52,978 bases of DNA from an uncultured Blautia sp. (GTDB lineage Bacteria > Bacillota > Clostridia > Lachnospirales > Lachnospiraceae). Where the stretch lies: NCBI GenBank assembly GCA_934409175.1, contig CAKRVX010000005.1, positions 1 through 52,978 of the forward strand. The letters are read 5' to 3'. Below the pieces are notes generated by a model. The model made no database searches. It was not told the DNA's origin and saw only the letters and a list, made by a program, of their open reading frames with translations. A program made the translations under genes and the position numbers. Positions 9,881 to 17,945 of the stretch are shown in pieces. Numbering within the stretch: the stretch's first letter is position 1; every line of letters begins with the position of its first letter.

Positions 9881-10236
9881 ACGCAATCAAACCGATAAGC
9901 CGGGTTATGTCATTGGGTAATCATCTGTCTAGGCCTTACGTTGCCATAAGGCTCAAGCGACCCACCTGAAAGCACGACGGGCAGCCGTATCGCTTTCTTT
10001 TCGGTCTTGCTTCGAATGGAGTTTACATGTGCCCGTCCTGTTACCAGAACGGCGGTAGTCTCTTACACTGCCTTTCCACCCTTACCCCAACAAGTGAGGC
10101 GGTTTATTTCTGTTGCACTGGTCTGGGAGTCACCTCCACCGGACGTTATCCGGCATCCTGCCCTGCGAAGCCCGGACTTTCCTCGTCTGAACCCTTTCGT
10201 CTGTTCAGCCGCGATTACCTGGCCTGGTTGCGCAAG
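9881..10236 (-). ncRNA. rnpB: RNase P RNA (bacterial type A)
   Basis: The minus strand carries the conserved P4/CR-I region (GAGGAAAGTCCGGGC) near its 5' part, GGTAAGGGTGGAAAGGCAG in the middle, and the 3' hallmark ACCCGGCTTATCGG. The ends pair as P1 (TGCGCAA with TTGCGTA). The 5' end is set by the promoter at 10241-10269 and the 3' end by the P1 partner and the shared terminator. The RNA processes the 5' ends of pre-tRNAs together with RnpA. Confidence 0.95.
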
Positions 10237-10240
10237 TGCT

Positions 10241-10269
10241 ATTCTAACACGATTTTTTTCAGTTGTAAA
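10241..10269 (-). promoter_or_regulatory. Sigma-A promoter of rnpB
   Basis: On the minus strand TTTACA and TAGAAT are 17 bases apart. The -10 ends about 6 bases before the first base of the P1 helix, which fits a start at the mature 5' end. Confidence 0.75.
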
Positions 10270-10299
10270 GCCATTTTCTTTTATGCTCTACACATTTTC

Positions 10300-11967
10300 C
10301 TACACATTAAAACAGCTTCCTCCGATAAATTCTCTGAGGATAGAATTATGCGGAACTGCCTCACTGGGAACCGGTACAAAATAATCAAAAAACTTCAGGA
10401 GTCTTTTGGCCTCCACATATTCCGGCTCATTTTTGTCAATTCCAAACAAAAGCGGCTCTGCATAAATTTTCAGGCAAGCCAACTCATAGATCAAAGCTGA
10501 ATTAAACATTACATCTGCCTCTTCCTGGAACGGGAAAATATTTTGTTCTTCCCCTCTGCGCACAGAGGGCCATCTGGCGATGGTTTCCTTCGCTGAAGTT
10601 CCTCTGGTTCTGGCATCTCTTACGATCCTGCGAATCAGACGGCCGTCTGTAGTCGGGATTCTGTTATGTTCGTCAATATTAAGTTGCGTCAGGGCGCTGA
10701 TATAAATCTTAAACTTGCTCTCCCTTGGAAGCGCATAACTTAATTTGTCATTCAGGCCATGAATTCCTTCGATTACCAGAATATCCTCTTTTCCAAGCTG
10801 GAGAAAATCCCCTTTATATTCTCTCTGTCCTGTCTTAAAATTAAAGACCGGAAGCTCTACTCGCTTTCCGCTCAGGAGATCCAGCATATCCTGATTGAAT
10901 TTCTCTACATCAATAGCTTCCAGACATTCGAAATTCTTTTCACCAAATTCATCTACGGGAGTAAATTCTCTGTTTACAAAATAATTATCCACTGCAATAG
11001 GATGCGGTTTCATTCCATGAGCAGCCAGCTGAATGGATAATCTGTGAGAAAATGTAGTCTTTCCCGAAGAGGAGGGCCCCGCAATCATCACGAACTTTTT
11101 ATTTCCTGCCTCTGCAATCTGCGCCGCGATTTCTGAGATTCTGCCTTCCTGCATGGCCTCCTGGATAAGAAGAATATCCTGAATACCGCCATGGGTGACT
11201 TTATCATTCATTTCTCCTACTGTAGAAATATCCAGTCTGTCACCCCATTCCTGGGATTCCCTCTGTACATGAAATATTTTTTCCTGAGGCTTAAATTCCG
11301 GTATCTTTTCCGGTTCTGATCGCTTCGGAAGCTGAAGTATAAATCCTCCCTCATACAAAATCAGATCAAAATACCGGATATATCCTGTGCGATTTGCCAT
11401 AAAACCGTAGAAATAATCCTCGAAATTCTCTATACTGTAAAGATTTACGCTGGACACTCTACGGTAGTAAAACAGCCGCTCCTTATCATACATATGATGT
11501 TTATGGAACATTGCAATGGCCTCATCTGTACTGACAGTTCTCTTCAGGATCGGAAGATTCGCATCTACAATTTCGTGCATTCTGTTCTTTACCTGGTCAA
11601 TAAACTCCTGCGTCAGAGCAGTTCCACCTTTCATCGTAAAATAATATCCGCTTCCCACAGAATAATGAATTACAACTTTATCTATATTTTCCTGTCCTGC
11701 CACATCATAGATTGCTTTCAAAAGAATAAGACAGGCACTTCTTTTATAGGTCTGATACCCAATGGAATCCCTGGTCGTGATAAATTCAAGCGTGCAATCT
11801 GCTTTCAGACGCTTGTGAAGTTCCCTCAGTTTCCCATCTGCCATTACCAGAATCACCGGCGCTTTCTGTCTTTCCTGATATTCCTTCACTATTTCCCCGT
11901 AGGAGATTCCCTCCGGGTATTCTTTCACTTTTCCCTCTATGGTAACCTTAAACATTTTCTGTTCCAT
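10300..11967 (-). CDS. Uridine-kinase-like nucleoside kinase with N-terminal TGS/ThrRS-like region
   Basis: The 555-residue protein is a known Firmicutes fusion architecture. Residues 1-70 form a TGS-like domain. About residues 70-250 resemble the threonyl-tRNA synthetase second additional domain (QEFIDQVKNRMHEIVDANLP, YDKERLFYYRR). A P-loop kinase of the uridine kinase/phosphoribulokinase family begins with MIAGPSSSGKTTFSHRL and IAVDNYFVNR. It contains VIEGIHGLND and a C-terminal alpha region. Members are annotated as nucleoside (uridine) kinases; the ThrRS-like part lacks the synthetase core. It follows the nif3-like gene by 54 bases and probably ends the dgt-dnaG-rpoD cluster. Confidence 0.87.
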   Translation of the reverse strand: MEQKMFKVTIEGKVKEYPEGISYGEIVKEYQERQKAPVILVMADGKLRELHKRLKADCTLEFITTRDSIGYQTYKRSACLILLKAIYDVAGQENIDKVVIHYSVGSGYYFTMKGGTALTQEFIDQVKNRMHEIVDANLPILKRTVSTDEAIAMFHKHHMYDKERLFYYRRVSSVNLYSIENFEDYFYGFMANRTGYIRYFDLILYEGGFILQLPKRSEPEKIPEFKPQEKIFHVQRESQEWGDRLDISTVGEMNDKVTHGGIQDILLIQEAMQEGRISEIAAQIAEAGNKKFVMIAGPSSSGKTTFSHRLSIQLAAHGMKPHPIAVDNYFVNREFTPVDEFGEKNFECLEAIDVEKFNQDMLDLLSGKRVELPVFNFKTGQREYKGDFLQLGKEDILVIEGIHGLNDKLSYALPRESKFKIYISALTQLNIDEHNRIPTTDGRLIRRIVRDARTRGTSAKETIARWPSVRRGEEQNIFPFQEEADVMFNSALIYELACLKIYAEPLLFGIDKNEPEYVEAKRLLKFFDYFVPVPSEAVPHNSILREFIGGSCFNV

Positions 11968-12021
11968 TTATCCAGATCCTCCATTTCTGCTGTCTTTGTC
12001 TGACAGCTCTTTGTCTGGCAA

Positions 12022-12804
12022 TTACAGAATCACATAAGGGCTTTTCACCCTTGCCCTGGAGATTTCAATCTGTGGAAATGCCTGGTGCAGTTCCTTTTCC
12101 ATAGCTTCCATGAAAATATATTCTGTCCCGTAGTGGCCGGCATCGATCAGCGCCAGTCCCTGAGCTACTGTATCAATTCCTGTGTGGTGATCAATATCAC
12201 CAGTCACATAAACATCCACTCCTGCCGCAATAGCATCCTGAATCATACTTTTGCCTGACCCGGTGCACACTGCTCCGCGTTTCACTTCCATATCCAGATC
12301 TCCATAAACCTTTACATCATTTAATTTCAGAGATTTTTTTACAAGCCCGGCATATTCTCTCAGAGTCATTTTCTCCGGGAGATCACCAGTTCTTCCGAAT
12401 CCCTGTACCTTTCCGTTTCTTTCCTCTGTAACAGAAAGAACAGAAGTATTATGAAGCTTTACATATTCAGCGCTCAGATCTGCCATGCCAAGCACATCAT
12501 AATTGGTATGCATAGCATAATATACGATTCCTTTTTTGATCAGAGTCAGAATCTTTCTGCCTGTGAAACTGTGATTATTGATTTTCTTCATTCCGGAAAA
12601 AATCATAGGATGGTGGGTTAGAATCATATCCGCTCCCGCCTCTATCGCTTCTTCCAATGTTTCTTCTGTCAGATCCAGTGCCAGAAAAACATGGCTGATT
12701 TCATTTGTATCATCTCCTGTGAGAAGCCCCACATTATCCCAGTCTTCTGCTGCATCTGCCGGATATTTTTCCTCCAGCCAGGAAGTCAGTTCATATGCTT
12801 TCAT
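12022..12804 (-). CDS. Nif3-like dinuclear metal-centre protein (GTP cyclohydrolase 1 type 2 family)
   Basis: This 260-residue protein has family signatures EDWDNVGLLTGD near the N-terminus, the metal-ligand segment LTHHPMIFSG, MHTNYDVLG, and the C-terminal GHYGTEYIFMEAMEK that supplies further metal ligands. The family forms toroidal hexamers with a two-metal site; its biological reaction is unsettled. The reading frame overlaps the end of trmK by 14 bases. The trmK-nif3 pairing is widely conserved in Firmicutes. Confidence 0.92.
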   Translation of the reverse strand: MKAYELTSWLEEKYPADAAEDWDNVGLLTGDDTNEISHVFLALDLTEETLEEAIEAGADMILTHHPMIFSGMKKINNHSFTGRKILTLIKKGIVYYAMHTNYDVLGMADLSAEYVKLHNTSVLSVTEERNGKVQGFGRTGDLPEKMTLREYAGLVKKSLKLNDVKVYGDLDMEVKRGAVCTGSGKSMIQDAIAAGVDVYVTGDIDHHTGIDTVAQGLALIDAGHYGTEYIFMEAMEKELHQAFPQIEISRARVKSPYVIL

Positions 12805-13507
12805 ATTCCTTCAACGCGGTCAGGATTACCCGCTTTTCCTCCTCTACTTCCTTTATGCGGCCGGCAGCAGCCGGTGCACTTTTTAATTTGTTCAGGATAT
12901 CCTCCCGGATACGCAGTTCTCTCTCCAGATATTCTTTCAATACCGGATGATGTCTTTCAAGCAGAAACTCTCCGAACCATTCCTGAAGTGTATATGGAAC
13001 GGCCGTTGAGAACACATCTGCCAGTTTCTCATCCCCATGGACTACCCTCATCATCGGATAAAATTTTCCATCCTCCAGAATCAGTTCTTCATCCACTGTT
13101 TTCCACCCTATCGATTTTATAAATCTGCGAAAATGTGGAATATCAGACTGCGGCTGCAGAATCATCTCCTTAAAACTCTCTCTGACATTTTTTCCATCTG
13201 TCAGAATCCGTTCCATCAGAGGGCCACCCATTCCTGCGATGACAAGAGTATCTCCTTCACCCTCCTGAAGTTTCTCTAATCCATCGGAAAGTCTGGTTTC
13301 TATGTACTGTTCCAGTCCATACTGCGCAATATGTTCCTGTGCCCTGGACAAAGGCCCTGGTCGCACATCCATAGCTATCGCATGGGGAATGATCCCATTC
13401 TGATACAGATACACCGGCAGATATCCGTGGTCGCATCCCACATCCACAAGTCTGTTTCCCCTGGTTACCAGGCCTGCCACTGCAGACAAACGTAATGAAA
13501 GCTGCAT
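12791..13507 (-). CDS. trmK: tRNA (adenine-22-N1)-methyltransferase
   Basis: The 238-residue SAM-dependent methyltransferase starts MQLSLRLSAVAGLVTRGNRLVDVGCDHG, with the SAM-binding loop VDVGCDHGYLPVYL at about residues 22-35. DTLVIAGMGGPLMERIL is the TrmK-specific catalytic region and LQPQSDIPHFRRFI follows. Members methylate N1 of A22 in tRNAs such as Ser and Tyr. An AAGGAG site lies 6 bases upstream of ATG. It lies between rpoD (10-base gap) and the nif3-like gene. Confidence 0.93.
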   Translation of the reverse strand: MQLSLRLSAVAGLVTRGNRLVDVGCDHGYLPVYLYQNGIIPHAIAMDVRPGPLSRAQEHIAQYGLEQYIETRLSDGLEKLQEGEGDTLVIAGMGGPLMERILTDGKNVRESFKEMILQPQSDIPHFRRFIKSIGWKTVDEELILEDGKFYPMMRVVHGDEKLADVFSTAVPYTLQEWFGEFLLERHHPVLKEYLERELRIREDILNKLKSAPAAAGRIKEVEEEKRVILTALKEYESI

Positions 13508-13517
13508 AACAGGCTCC

Positions 13518-14645
13518 TTAATCCAGGTAATCCTTCAGCTTGCGGCTGCGGCTCGGATGACGTAATTTACGAAGTGCCTTTGCCTCGATCTGACGGATAC
13601 GTTCTCTTGTTACATTAAATTCCTTACCTACTTCTTCCAGTGTTCTGGCGCGTCCGTCATCCAGACCGAAACGCAGTCTGAGGACTTTCTGTTCTCTGTC
13701 TGTCAGAGTGCTGAGAACTTCTACCAGTTGCTCTTTCAGAAGTGTAAATGCAGCCGCATCTGCCGGTACCGGAACATTATCATCCTGAATAAAATCTCCC
13801 AGATGGCTGTCTTCTTCTTCACCGATAGGAGTTTCCAGGGAAACCGGCTCCTGAGAAATCTTCAGGATCTCACGAACACGTTCCACGGACATGTCCATCT
13901 CTGCTGCAATCTCTTCCGGCGTAGGTTCACGTCCAAGCTCCTGCAGTAACTGACGGGAAACACGGATCAGCTTATTGATAGTTTCAACCATATGAACCGG
14001 GATACGGATCGTACGTGCCTGGTCAGCAATAGCTCTTGTGATAGCCTGACGGATCCACCAGGTTGCATAGGTACTGAATTTATAGCCTTTACGATAATCA
14101 AATTTCTCCACTGCTTTGATCAGTCCAAGATTTCCTTCCTGGATCAGATCAAGAAAAAGCATACCACGGCCTACATATCTCTTGGCAATACTTACAACCA
14201 GACGAAGATTTGCTTCTGCAAGACGTTTCTTCGCTGCCTCATCACCATTTTCCATTCTCTTGGCAAGCTCAATTTCTTCTTCTGCAGAAAGAAGCGGAAC
14301 TTTACCGATTTCCTTCAGATACATACGGACAGGATCCTCAATACTGACACCCTCCGGTACAGAAAGATCGATCTTGTCAAGTTCTATTTCTTCTTCATCT
14401 CCCAGTTTGTCAATATCCTCGCTGTCATCCAGAAGCATATCATCTGCATTACTGTCTGTAATTCTAAGCACATCCACTCCGCTGGCTTCCAAAAAGTCAA
14501 AGACTTTCTCCATCTGTTCCACTCCCAACGGCTGATCCTTAAAGAAATCGTTGATTTCCTGGTATTCCAGTACATTTTTTTTCTTCTTGGCAAGCTCCAG
14601 AAGTTCTACCAGTTTCTCACTGAATTTACCCATATTCATTTCCAT
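13518..14645 (-). CDS. rpoD: Primary RNA polymerase sigma factor SigA/RpoD
   Basis: The 375-residue protein carries region 1.1 ([20 protein letters not shown]), region 1.2 ([21 protein letters not shown]), region 2 with the -10 recognition helix ([20 protein letters not shown]), region 3 ([11 protein letters not shown]), and region 4 helix-turn-helix ([30 protein letters not shown]). It directs polymerase to the TTGACA/TATAAT promoters seen throughout this window. Position directly after dnaG is the classic macromolecular-synthesis operon. A GGAGG site is about 12 bases upstream; MNMGK two codons in is an alternative start. Confidence 0.98.
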   Translation of the reverse strand: MEMNMGKFSEKLVELLELAKKKKNVLEYQEINDFFKDQPLGVEQMEKVFDFLEASGVDVLRITDSNADDMLLDDSEDIDKLGDEEEIELDKIDLSVPEGVSIEDPVRMYLKEIGKVPLLSAEEEIELAKRMENGDEAAKKRLAEANLRLVVSIAKRYVGRGMLFLDLIQEGNLGLIKAVEKFDYRKGYKFSTYATWWIRQAITRAIADQARTIRIPVHMVETINKLIRVSRQLLQELGREPTPEEIAAEMDMSVERVREILKISQEPVSLETPIGEEEDSHLGDFIQDDNVPVPADAAAFTLLKEQLVEVLSTLTDREQKVLRLRFGLDDGRARTLEEVGKEFNVTRERIRQIEAKALRKLRHPSRSRKLKDYLD

Positions 14646-14684
14646 ATGTGCTCTATACCTCCATATAGTGTTTATATTTTATCC

Positions 14685-16478
14685 TTATTCGAAAGAAATA
14701 TGCAGCTGATGCCGTTTTCTTCCGAGATCTTCCAGTTCCTTTTTTGCTTTTACGATTTCCTGGAGTCCCTGCATATCTGTGGGATCCCAGTTTTTATTTT
14801 TTTCCTTCAGACTCTCTTCTTTGATCCGAAGTACCGCATCAGCAAAAGCCCGATCCTGCTCCTGGGCATTTTCCAGATGAATCGTGGCATTAAACAGCGA
14901 GGAAACTTCTCTCTGCTCCTCACTGTCTATAAAAGAATTCAAAAGCCTTGCAGGGTTTACATCTCCCTGTGTATGCTGTTCATACAGCATTTCCGCCACC
15001 TGCCTGTACAGAGGCACGATAAAATCTGCAGGCTGAATATATTTCTCCACCGTTTCAAAAATTCCCGGATAAGTTACAAGCCAGGTGAGCATCAGTTTCT
15101 GAGCTTTTTCTCCGGCATTTTCTCTTTTCTTCGGTTGTACACTGGTTGGCTTTGGCTGAATCCTCTGCTCTGCAGGAGTCCCTTTCAGTGCCAGTGTATT
15201 GACTCTTTTTCGAAGATCCTCCACACTGATTCCATAGCTTCTGTAATCTTTTACGATAGCTTCAATATAAAGATTTCTCTCCAGTTCATCACTCAATTCC
15301 AAAAGCATCTGTGCACATCTTTCAAAAAAACGGTTCTGTCCCTGAGGTTCCTTCATGGAAAATTCTCTCTGTGCCATATGCACCCGGAACATAAAACTGT
15401 CCATTGCCTGCTCCAGGCGTTTTTCAAATTCTTCTCCGCCCAGCGCCTTAATAAATTCATCCGGATCCTTATGCGGCTTCAGATTTACCACCCTGGATGT
15501 TACACCTGCTTCCCTCAGAATCGGAATTGCACGAAGTGCAGCACGCACTCCCGCATCATCACTGTCATAAAGAAGAAGTACTTCCTGTGTATATCTTTTC
15601 AGCAGGCTGGCATGTCCGGAAGTCAGAGCCGTTCCCAGGGAAGCTACTGCATTGGTAAAGCCTGCCTGATGCATGGATATCACATCCATATACCCCTCAC
15701 AAAGGATCAGATAATTTTTTCTCGTTGTTCTGGCCACATTCAGGCCATACAGATTACGGCTTTTATCAAAGATCTTTGTTTCCGGAGAATTCAGATATTT
15801 CGGTTTTCCATCACCCATAACTCTTCCCCCGAAACCAATAACCCGATTATTTACATCCATGATCGGAAAGATCACACGATTCCAGAATTTATCGTACATT
15901 CCATGACGCTCATCTACATTAAAAAGCCCGGAGTCTCTCAGCAGTGTATCGCTGTAATTTTTTGACTTCAGAAATTTGTACAGATCATCACTGAATTTGT
16001 CCGAATAGCCCAGGCCAAATTTTTTAATGGTTTCATCGCTTAACCCTCTTCCAGTAAGATAAGCATATGCTGTACTTCCGCTTTCCCTGCGGAGTTGATA
16101 ATAAAAATAACTGGCCGCCAGTTTATTAATTTCCAGAAGGGACATTCTCTCTTCAGCTTTCTGCCTGGCTTCCCTGGAATATTCAATCTTCGGCAGCTGC
16201 ACTCCAGCTCTGTCTGCCAGATGCTGCAGTGCTTCCCCGAATGTATAATTCTCATATTCCATCACAAAATTAAAAACATTTCCTCCAGCCCCGCATCCGA
16301 AACAGTAATACATCTGTTTGGATGGTGTCACTGAAAAAGACGGAGTCTTCTCATTATGAAAAGGACACAGCCCGAAATAGGTACTCCCTCTTTTTGTCAG
16401 CTTCACATACTGGGATACAACGTCTACAATATCATTTTTCATTCTTACTTCTTCAATGATATCGTCTGAATAACGCAT
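14685..16478 (-). CDS. dnaG: DNA primase
   Basis: The product of about 597 residues has an N-terminal CHC2 zinc ribbon (FGLCPFHNEKTPSF with YYCFGCGAGGNVFNF). A TOPRIM catalytic core follows (LILCEGYMDVISMHQAG, LLLYDSDDAGVRAA), then a C-terminal helicase-interaction region. It makes RNA primers for replication. I chose the ATG at 16478 because GGAGG is 7 bases upstream; an in-frame ATG 21 bases earlier lacks such a site and would place the ribosome site inside the gene. Confidence 0.96.
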   Translation of the reverse strand: MRYSDDIIEEVRMKNDIVDVVSQYVKLTKRGSTYFGLCPFHNEKTPSFSVTPSKQMYYCFGCGAGGNVFNFVMEYENYTFGEALQHLADRAGVQLPKIEYSREARQKAEERMSLLEINKLAASYFYYQLRRESGSTAYAYLTGRGLSDETIKKFGLGYSDKFSDDLYKFLKSKNYSDTLLRDSGLFNVDERHGMYDKFWNRVIFPIMDVNNRVIGFGGRVMGDGKPKYLNSPETKIFDKSRNLYGLNVARTTRKNYLILCEGYMDVISMHQAGFTNAVASLGTALTSGHASLLKRYTQEVLLLYDSDDAGVRAALRAIPILREAGVTSRVVNLKPHKDPDEFIKALGGEEFEKRLEQAMDSFMFRVHMAQREFSMKEPQGQNRFFERCAQMLLELSDELERNLYIEAIVKDYRSYGISVEDLRKRVNTLALKGTPAEQRIQPKPTSVQPKKRENAGEKAQKLMLTWLVTYPGIFETVEKYIQPADFIVPLYRQVAEMLYEQHTQGDVNPARLLNSFIDSEEQREVSSLFNATIHLENAQEQDRAFADAVLRIKEESLKEKNKNWDPTDMQGLQEIVKAKKELEDLGRKRHQLHISFE

Positions 16479-16505
16479 GTTTCGTCCTCCTTCTTTCAAT
16501 ATCTG

Positions 16506-17513
16506 CTAATAGACTTCCCATGCTTTAGGTATGTATATCTCCCGAAATTTTTCCATAGAGTACTGATCTGTCATTCCTGAAAGATAATCACATACTGTCT
16601 GTGTCTTCTTCTCTCCTCTGTAAATCATTTCTCTGTACTCCGCGGACATCGCTTCCGGATATTCTACATAATATTCGTATAATTCTGTCAGCATTTTCGC
16701 CACTTTGTCTTCTTCTTTTTTTGCAACCAGATTCTCATATACCAGATCAAACATGAGCTTCCGAAGAGTCATCATAGCTTCAAAAATATCATCTGACATT
16801 TTTATTACATCCTGATCATAACTATTTTCTATGATATTATGGACAAAGGTATTTAATCTTTCCCTGGTCGTATACCCCAGAAACATTCTGAGCGTAATAG
16901 GAATATCATCTTCTGTAATAATCCCCGCCCGCTGTGCATCATCCATGTCATGATGAATATAAGCGATCTTATCTGAAAAACGAACTACCTGACCTTCCAG
17001 TGTGGAAGGATTGCCACTTGTACGATGATTCAATATCCCGTCTCTGGTTTCCCAGGTAAGGTTCAGTCCTTCTCCGTTTTTCTCCAGCACCTGAGCCACC
17101 CGGACGCTCTGTTTATAGTGGGCAAAACCATCCGGATTCACTTTATTCAATGCTCTCTCGCCGGCATGTCCAAAGGGTGTATGGCCCAGATCATGTCCAA
17201 GGGCAATGGCCTCCACAAGATCTTCATTCAGTCGTAAAGCTTTCGCAATAGTTCTGGCAATCTGTGATACTTCCAGAGTGTGAGTCAGTCGGGTTCTGTA
17301 ATGATCTCCCTGAGGTGCCAGGAAAACCTGTGTCTTATCTTTCATCCTTCGAAAAGCCTTACTGTGAAGGATTCTGTCTCTGTCCCTCTGATATACAGTA
17401 CGTACATCACATTCTTCCTCCGGCCTTTCCCGTCCCCGGGAATGAAGGCTGTGTGCTGCATAGGGGCTTAATAGCTCCAGTTCTCTCTGTTCCATGCTTT
17501 CCCTGATGTTCAT
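16506..17513 (-). CDS. dgt: Deoxyguanosinetriphosphate triphosphohydrolase-like HD protein
   Basis: The HD-domain dNTPase has metal-site motifs RMKDKTQVF, RTRLTHTLEVSQIARTIA and AIALGHDLGHTPFGHAGERAL, then HNRTSGN-like LNHRTSGNPSTLEGQVVRFSDKIAYIHHD. Members remove triphosphate from dNTPs. The start at 17513 is preceded by GGAGGT at 7 bases; an ATG 15 bases earlier overlaps that site and is less likely. It is the first gene of the dgt-dnaG-rpoD cluster. No high-quality promoter was found upstream, only a TATAAT at 17568-17573 with a poor -35. Confidence 0.93.
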   Translation of the reverse strand: MNIRESMEQRELELLSPYAAHSLHSRGRERPEEECDVRTVYQRDRDRILHSKAFRRMKDKTQVFLAPQGDHYRTRLTHTLEVSQIARTIAKALRLNEDLVEAIALGHDLGHTPFGHAGERALNKVNPDGFAHYKQSVRVAQVLEKNGEGLNLTWETRDGILNHRTSGNPSTLEGQVVRFSDKIAYIHHDMDDAQRAGIITEDDIPITLRMFLGYTTRERLNTFVHNIIENSYDQDVIKMSDDIFEAMMTLRKLMFDLVYENLVAKKEEDKVAKMLTELYEYYVEYPEAMSAEYREMIYRGEKKTQTVCDYLSGMTDQYSMEKFREIYIPKAWEVY

Positions 17514-17647
17514 AAGCGATACCTCCACAGGCTGACAAAAATGTTAACCACAAAATACCTCTTATTAATTATATTCTACACAAAATTTCAAATTCCTCTT
17601 TTTTTCAAAAAAAAATTGAAATATTTTTATTTTTTTTCGAAAAGGTG

Positions 17648-17676
17648 TTGACATTAGGTTTTACTTTTGATATAGT
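17648..17676 (+). promoter_or_regulatory. Strong sigma-A promoter of tRNA-Leu
   Basis: TTGACA and TATAGT are spaced by 17 bases, about 50 bases upstream of the mature tRNA. Confidence 0.85.
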
Positions 17677-17724
17677 ATCATTTGTCGCGAGGGAGAGCAA
17701 AAAGAATCCCACGAAATGCGATAT

Positions 17725-17809
17725 GCGGAAGTGTCGGAACTGGCAGACGAGCAAGACTAAGGATCTTGTGAGCATTGCGCTCGTGTGGGTTCAAGTCCCA
17801 TCTTCCGCA
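17725..17809 (+). tRNA. tRNA-Leu with anticodon AAG
   Basis: The 85-base class II tRNA has a GCGGAAG/CTTCCGC acceptor stem, discriminator A at 17809, long variable arm and T-loop GGGTTCAAGTCCC. The anticodon arm is CAAGA-CTAAGGA-TCTTG, so bases 34-36 are AAG, reading CUU. An A at position 34 is uncommon in bacteria outside tRNA-Arg(ACG) and would normally be deaminated to inosine. CCA is not encoded. Confidence 0.95.
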
Positions 17810-17819
17810 TTGAAAAATG

Positions 17820-17855
17820 AGGAACTATGTGAATTCATGGTGCCTTATTTTTTTT
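17820..17855 (+). terminator. Terminator of tRNA-Leu
   Basis: AGGAACTATG pairs with CATGGTGCCT with one mismatch and one G-U pair, and is followed by a run of eight T. Confidence 0.75.
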
Positions 17856-17886
17856 GCTATTCAGTTTGTTTTTATCAGTTTTCCAG

Positions 17887-17933
17887 AAAAAAATGCCCCA
17901 CGGCCGTGCATTTCCCGTCCGTGAAGCATTTTT
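17887..17933 (-). terminator. Terminator after the GGDEF-EAL gene
   Basis: On the minus strand a GC-rich hairpin (AATGCTTCACGG with CCGTGGGGCATT) is followed by seven T, starting about 13 bases after the stop codon. A-runs on both sides make it possibly bidirectional. Confidence 0.85.
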
Positions 17934-17945
17934 ACATCTCATATT

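Noticed and set aside
13992..15965. 657-codon plus-strand open frame
   Set aside because: It lies wholly antisense to rpoD and dnaG, both certain genes, and its product is a cysteine/phenylalanine/isoleucine-rich sequence typical of the complement of coding DNA.
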